This document shows positions 59,707 through 64,000 of a stretch of 64,000 bases of DNA, piece by piece. The stretch spans positions 65,399 through 129,398 of the forward strand of contig BGKB01000030.1 of NCBI GenBank assembly GCA_003116975.1, written 5' to 3'. The stretch is from Aurantiochytrium sp. KH105 (Eukaryota; Sar; Bigyra; Thraustochytrida; Thraustochytriidae). The notes beneath the pieces are model-generated. The model was not told the DNA's origin. It made no database searches and saw only the letters and a list, made by a program, of their open reading frames with translations. Positions within the stretch are counted from its first letter, which is position 1, and every line of letters begins with the position of its first letter. The position numbers and the translations under genes were made by a program.

Positions 59707-61041
59707 ATGACGCAGATCACCGTGAGCGACCCTATGAAGGTAAGTGAAGGAATGAACGCATATGTGTCGTACAAGGTAACGACGAAAACCTTCATGAGCC
59801 GCTCCGACAGCACGTTCGTCCAGAAATCCCGTCGATACAGCGACTTTTTGTGGCTGCAAGAACAGTTGACGGCGGCTTACCCCGGGATTATTATCCCGCC
59901 ACTGCCGGAGAAGCACGTGATGCGCCGCTTTAACGAGTTTTTCCTGACGCAGCGACAGCGATCTCTGGAAAAGTTTCTGACGCGCATCGCGAACCACGAG
60001 GTTCTGCGCAACGATCGATATGTGAAATTGTTTCTTGAAATGGACAGCCTCGAGTCAACCAAGTCGCTGGCGCGCCAACCGGGCAAGGACGATAAGGGCA
60101 GCTTCTGGCAATGGGCGTCAGCCGCAACCTCGTCTCTGTCCACCAAAATGACTGGGTCCAGCGTGCAGCGGGAACGCACCGAAGGTGACGACAAATTTGA
60201 CGAGCTCAAAGACTATGTGAACGCACTGGAACCTCAAATAAATGCCGTCCACAAGCACACGCATGGCCTCGTGGAGAAAAACAAGGAGATGGCCCAGGCC
60301 CTTTTCGATTTTGGCCTTGCATTTACCCTTTTGGGCCAGGCCGAGGGTGACGCTCTCGGCGATGCCATGGAACAACTTGGCCAGTGTGCCGACAAGCTGA
60401 GCAGGGTAACCGCAGTTGAGGCCGACAAGGAGACGCAGTTCTTTGATGAACCCATCAAGGACTATGTGCGTCTCGTCAAGCAGGTTAAGAGGGCGCTCGA
60501 CTCTCGCACGGCCAAGGCGCAGGCCTACGAGACTCTTTTGGGCGAGGTGGAAACCAAGTCGCAAGCCTTGGAGCGAGTCCGAAGCTCGCAGCGTCAGAAC
60601 GACCCTCAGAATGAGAACAAAATCGCCAATGCTGAAGAGGAGCTGCGGCACGCCGAAGAGGGGTGCCGTCGCGCCAAAGAAGAGCACGAGTTCGTGACGC
60701 AGCGACTTTTCAAGGAAATGGATCGGTTCAAGCGGGAAAAGCTTGTTGATTTCAAATCCATCGTCCTCGACTACGTGCAGCTGCAGATCGAGTATAATCA
60801 GCAAGTGGAGCAGTCGTGGCGTGATGTCTTGCCGGCGCTTCAATCGCTAAGCGGGTCGGGCCCGACCGCTGAAGCGGCTCCGACTGCCGGTGCAAGGGGT
60901 GAGCCATTTACTTCTACATCCTCTGCGACTCCAGGATCTGCAGACATGAGTGCGTCTCACATGATGCCTTCGGATGCCCCTGACGTCCCGGTGGCAGCGC
61001 CTGAATCCTCTTTGAACGGCGGCTTTCATCATCATCATCAC

Positions 61042-61082
<41 letters not shown>

Positions 61083-61296
61083 TGAAGCCAGCGACATCGA
61101 TGGCCTTCCGCCAAGCTTCAGCTCAGCTTTCCAGCACGAGCCCGTCAGCGGAGGGATGGATCCCCATCGTGATGGTGTTCAAAGCCTCGGCGCTGCAGAC
61201 GATGATGACAACGACGATGATGATGACCTTCTCCGTACTGGAGGTGAGACTGCCACTGATGCCGCAGCCGATGCCGATGAGGAGGCTTTCGTGTAA
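59707..61296 (+). CDS. PX-BAR sorting nexin (SNX1/2-like)
   Basis: 529 residues from Met 59707. The PX domain (about 4-130) opens ITVSDPMKVSEGMNAYVSYK, close to the SNX1/SNX2 consensus, with the basic RRYSDFLWL phosphoinositide-binding strand and PPLPEKHV. A BAR-type helical region follows (about 165-385: VNALEPQINAVHKHTHGLV, LLGQAEGDALGDAMEQLG). PX-BAR sorting nexins bind PI3P membranes and drive retromer-linked endosome-to-Golgi tubules. The C-terminal 140 residues are disordered with His5, a 13-residue Gln run and Asp-rich repeats. An alternative model uses ATG 59479, a GTACGT donor (59518) and a CAG acceptor (59715), phase 0, giving a 13-residue first exon joined to ITVSDP and removing 59518-59715. 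Confidence 0.88.
61027..61080. repeat. CAT(n)-CAG(n) compound microsatellite in the SNX gene
   Basis: In-frame CAT then CAG triplets encoding His5 and a Gln run. A second CAT(n)-CAG(n) block lies at 61345-61380 in the following intergenic region. Confidence 0.9.
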
Positions 61297-61343
61297 CCAA
61301 CTCAAAAAAGTTCATTTTTTGCTTTTATTTCTTTCGATTTCGC

Positions 61344-61344
<1 letters not shown>

Positions 61345-61375
<31 letters not shown>

Positions 61376-61380
61376 AGCAC
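61345..61380. repeat. Second CAT(n)-CAG(n) compound microsatellite
   Basis: Six CAT and five CAG units, 49 bp after the sorting nexin stop codon and about 150 bp before the HYKK start. It has the same repeat order and phase type as 61027-61080. Confidence 0.9.
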
Positions 61381-61531
61381 GACCGTCAGCATTGCTGCTG
61401 ATCTCGATTTGCCACATGCACGACAGCATCCCGTGCTGCAATTTGACTATATCAATGAGGCTTACGTAGAGTTGGATCCTCGCGAGCCCGATCTCACGTT
61501 GGCAGACCCTTTTCCAGTTCTTCGCAAAAGC

Positions 61532-62790
61532 ATGAGCACGAGCGACGCGGCCGCAGCGGCCGCTGCAGCGTCGCTCAAGCCGAGGTAAGTTGGCGAGGCG
61601 AGGCGAGGCGAGGCGAGGCGAGGCGAGGCGAGGCGCGCCGGGCCGAGACACGCGAGGTACCAAGCAGGTTGGCAGGCATGGCCAAGCGCAAGAGCTAACC
61701 GAGCGGCGGGCGAAACATGCGATGTTTTCACGTTCACAGACCAGTCGTGAGCAAATCTCAAGCGCGCGAGATCGCGCAGCGCGAGTTCGGACTTCAGGTC
61801 GCCTCTGACGAGGATCTGCGCACCGTGGACTCGTACGAAGATGTAAACTTTTGCGTCAAAGGAAAGCAAGAGGGAGGCCAAGATTGCAAGGAAGAGACTT
61901 ACTACATTCTCAAGTTTCACAACAGCTTTGACTCAGCCCCAGATGGCGGCCTGGCAACACTAAAGGCGCAAGAAGAAGTGCTGGCAATGGTGACGCGCGC
62001 CACTGTGCCCAAGCAGTTCTGTCCCGGGAAGCATGTCGATGTTGGCGGTCAGTCATGCTATGTGCGGGTCCTCTCGTACATTCCAGGACAGCTCTTGGCC
62101 AACGAGCCGTCTCCGCAGCCAGCAAACCTGCTGAAAGAATTTGGACGCTGCTTGGGCGCCCTCGATGATGAGCTACGAAACTTTTCGCATCCCGGATCAC
62201 AGCGATATCTCATTTGGGATTTGCGCAATGCTCTGAAAACCGTGCAAGAATTTCGTGGCGCGGTCCGCACGCAGGACGACATTGCCTTGATCGACCAAGC
62301 CGTTCGTGTCATTTCAGAGCAAGTTATGGCAGTTGCTAAAGAGCTGCGCGTATCAACAATTCATGGGGATGCAAATGACCATAACGTCATTGTTGACGCT
62401 CACGGCAGATCGCAGGCGGTGGGACTGATTGACTTTGGTGACCTTGTCGAGTCGTGGATCGCTGCCGAGGCAGCCATTGCCATGGCCTACATCATGGTAG
62501 CAGAACCTGTGTCTGATCGAAAGCTCGCGCAAGCACGCCATTTTTTGGGTGGCTATCAGGAGCTTATGGCTCTCGAGTCGTCCGAGCTCGGCGCCTTGTA
62601 CGGTTTAATTGTGGCACGACTTGCCACCAGTGTGTGCATCAGCGCTACCGACAGCGTCAACAACCCTGAAAATGCAGAGTATACTCTAGTGCACGCCAAG
62701 GGCGCATGGAACACACTTCGCTACCTTTTATGCGATCTCGAGCCCGCGGAGGGGCCACGCCTCTTTATCGTTAACACTGCATCTGCATAA
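61532..62790 (+). CDS. HYKK: Hydroxylysine kinase (HYKK/AGPHD1-like), two exons (61532..61584, 61740..62790)
   Basis: The spliced product is 367 residues of the APH kinase fold. Exon 1 encodes MSTSDA, seven Ala and SLKP; exon 2 continues PVVSKSQAREIAQREFGLQV, recreating the HYKK N-terminus (Lys-Pro-x-[LV] then an 'A-x(5)-FGL' helix). The N-lobe has SYEDVNFCV, the family's 'SYDDxNF' motif. The catalytic loop is HGDANDHNVIV (Asp227 with Asn/His) and the DFG-like motif is LIDFGD. HYKK uses GTP to phosphorylate 5-hydroxy-L-lysine in lysine degradation. The gene starts only 235 bp after the sorting nexin, on the same strand. The 155-bp intron is GTAAGT...CACAG and consists largely of GGCGA repeats. 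Confidence 0.82.
61585..61739 (+). other. HYKK intron containing a GGCGA array
   Basis: 155 bp, GTAAGT donor, TTCACAG acceptor. A GGCGA array of about 8.6 units (61592-61634) begins 2 bp after the donor consensus. The same pentamer occurs in several other gaps of the window. Confidence 0.85.
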
Positions 62791-63030
62791 CAAGAGACGA
62801 TGAGCCTCAAAGTTTGAAGCATTACATGTACAAAAAAAAAATGAAGACCTTCTTTTGGATCCAACTTTGTAGTGCACATGGCAGGCATGCAAGCAGGCAA
62901 ACCAGCAAGTAAAAGTTGTCGTAATCGACGTCTTGATCAAGGGTCTAGGTGTGGGTGGGCCCAGGCCGACCGGCCGAGGAGGAAAGGAGGCGGGAGGGGA
63001 GGGTGCCAGCTAGGCCTCTTTCGCCAAATT

Positions 63031-64000
63031 TTATGCTTGGCGTGTAAATGAGACCGTGTGGGAATTTGCTGCATAGTGCGCGCGGTCGTAGCGCGAGAGC
63101 TGCAGGTCGCTGAGCGAGAGATTTTGGCGCTGAAAACCGTCGGCTTCGTACGGCGGCTGCAGTGTACCTGGTTCTGGATCAAGAATGTCGTCATCAGAGT
63201 CTGCATCTGCGTCTGCGTTTGAAACCGCGGCCGCCGACGCGGTTTGCGGTCGGCGGTCGCGGCCAAGCCAGTGAAAAAGGTCAACGCTCCGGTCAGGGTT
63301 CGCCTTTGCAAGGTTGGCTCGGTTCTTGGCAAACATGGGATCATTGGAACGGTGCACGTGCACGCCCCAGGTTTTCCACGGGTGTCCACAGCAGCCGTCG
63401 TCAGTCTCCCCGATGAGAATGTATTCCTGCACTGATGACGTCTCGCGCATGGCCTGTGTCCAGTCCTCACCAAGCGGCATCCATGAGCAGAGCACGATGT
63501 CTGGCGAGAAAGATGCGAGCGCCGATGTGTATGATGCGCGCTCGACATTCTGAAGTTCTTGCACAGCGCCGCGCTGATGCCGCGTGCTCCAGGTTCCTGT
63601 ATCGGTGGCAACAAACTTGCAAGTGTAAGAGCGCGCCTTTTGCGCACTCTTGCTCATGCGGGACTTGTTAAAGGCGCGCTCAAGAAGCCATGTGAGCTGA
63701 CCTGTCCCTGCACCAAGCTCGAGAATAGTGATTTCGGTTTTGCCCGTTTCGGCATGCACCTTGTCGCAGCGCTTCTGCAAGTGACGCCAAAGGGCGTTGA
63801 TGTAGTCCTTTGTAAGGAATTCGTAGACGAAGTGACGCTCGCAGTATACGTTGAATTCGTTCATGCCAGCCACGCAGCACCCGATGGCTTCTAGGATCGT
63901 CTCCAGGTCCCAATGCGCGCATGATTGTGGATCTGTCTCATAAGCCTTGACAAGTTTGCGTTGCAAGGCGTCTTCAGACTCCTCTGGATGGCGGTCCCAA
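63031..64000 (-). CDS. SAM-dependent methyltransferase-like protein (5' part outside window)
   Basis: The frame is open to the window edge: codons before the first in-window TTG read WDRHPEESEDALQ, so the start lies beyond 64000. Visible residues include the SAM-binding glycine-rich motif ILELGAGTGQLTWLLER, a helix with ELEAIGCCVAG-type cysteines upstream, an acidic SDDDILDPEP linker and a C-terminal tail without further domains. Motifs VATDTGTW and LCSWMPLGEDWTQAM look like motif II and the substrate side of class I methyltransferases, followed by CCGHPWKTWG. The substrate is unknown. HYKK (+) lies tail-to-tail, 240 bp away. Confidence 0.7.
   Translation of the reverse strand, partial: WDRHPEESEDALQRKLVKAYETDPQSCAHWDLETILEAIGCCVAGMNEFNVYCERHFVYEFLTKDYINALWRHLQKRCDKVHAETGKTEITILELGAGTGQLTWLLERAFNKSRMSKSAQKARSYTCKFVATDTGTWSTRHQRGAVQELQNVERASYTSALASFSPDIVLCSWMPLGEDWTQAMRETSSVQEYILIGETDDGCCGHPWKTWGVHVHRSNDPMFAKNRANLAKANPDRSVDLFHWLGRDRRPQTASAAAVSNADADADSDDDILDPEPGTLQPPYEADGFQRQNLSLSDLQLSRYDRAHYAANSHTVSFTRQA

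Noticed and set aside
1-64000. tRNA or rRNA genes
   Set aside because: Visual scan for the T-loop consensus in the gaps and for conserved rRNA motifs gave no convincing gene; a dedicated tRNA search could change this.

Overview
This is nuclear DNA of a eukaryotic microbe. It has long GC-rich monocistronic genes on both strands, mostly single-exon. Two genes have one well-supported short GT-AG intron each (WDR53-like and hydroxylysine-kinase-like), and a sorting nexin may have another. The genes encode eukaryote-specific machinery: an APC/C subunit, a P4-ATPase, a PX-BAR sorting nexin, a tetraspanin, a bHLH factor and a TUG/UBX p97 cofactor. An ODAD1-type outer-dynein-arm docking protein and a DPY30/EF-hand/ankyrin protein suggest a flagellated stage. 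Together with the Thr/Pro spacer of the tetraspanin and the GC-rich microsatellite-laden gaps, this fits a stramenopile, most likely a thraustochytrid (Labyrinthulomycetes). That placement is an inference. No rRNA, tRNA, CRISPR array or intact mobile element was recognised.

Layout. 0-14 kb: the tail of an upstream gene, inorganic pyrophosphatase (-), TUG/PUB/UBX protein (+), TMEM160-like mitochondrial membrane protein (-), TPR-COG0523 GTPase (+), PrpF-like isomerase (-) and ODAD1-like coiled coil (-). 14-30 kb: an internally duplicated polytopic membrane protein (+), MmpL/RND transporter (+), tetraspanin (-), an unknown acidic protein (-), ANAPC5 (+), a possible axonemal protein (-) and WDR53 (+, two exons). 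29.7-35.8 kb: a gene-poor block with a decayed kinase-like pseudogene between imperfect direct repeats, then about 5 kb of simple-sequence arrays. 35.8-47.5 kb: bHLH factor (+), a coiled-coil protein (-), a protein with two possible winged-helix (LOTUS-like) segments (-), a second repeat-rich desert, and a 919-residue unknown protein (-). 47.5-64 kb: P4-ATPase (+), a short coiled-coil protein (+), DPY30/EF/ankyrin protein (-), PX-BAR sorting nexin (+), hydroxylysine kinase (+, two exons) and a truncated methyltransferase (-).

There is no operon logic. Loose themes are membrane traffic and lipid asymmetry (TUG, sorting nexin, P4-ATPase, MmpL, tetraspanin), flagellum (ODAD1, DPY30/EF/ankyrin, perhaps the 209-residue protein), and propionate and lysine catabolism (PrpF, HYKK). 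The most interesting items are the unusual domain fusions (TUG+PUB, TPR+COG0523), the internally duplicated membrane protein, the flanked kinase-like pseudogene, the 919-residue orphan, and tetra/pentanucleotide arrays close to several start codons and inside one intron.
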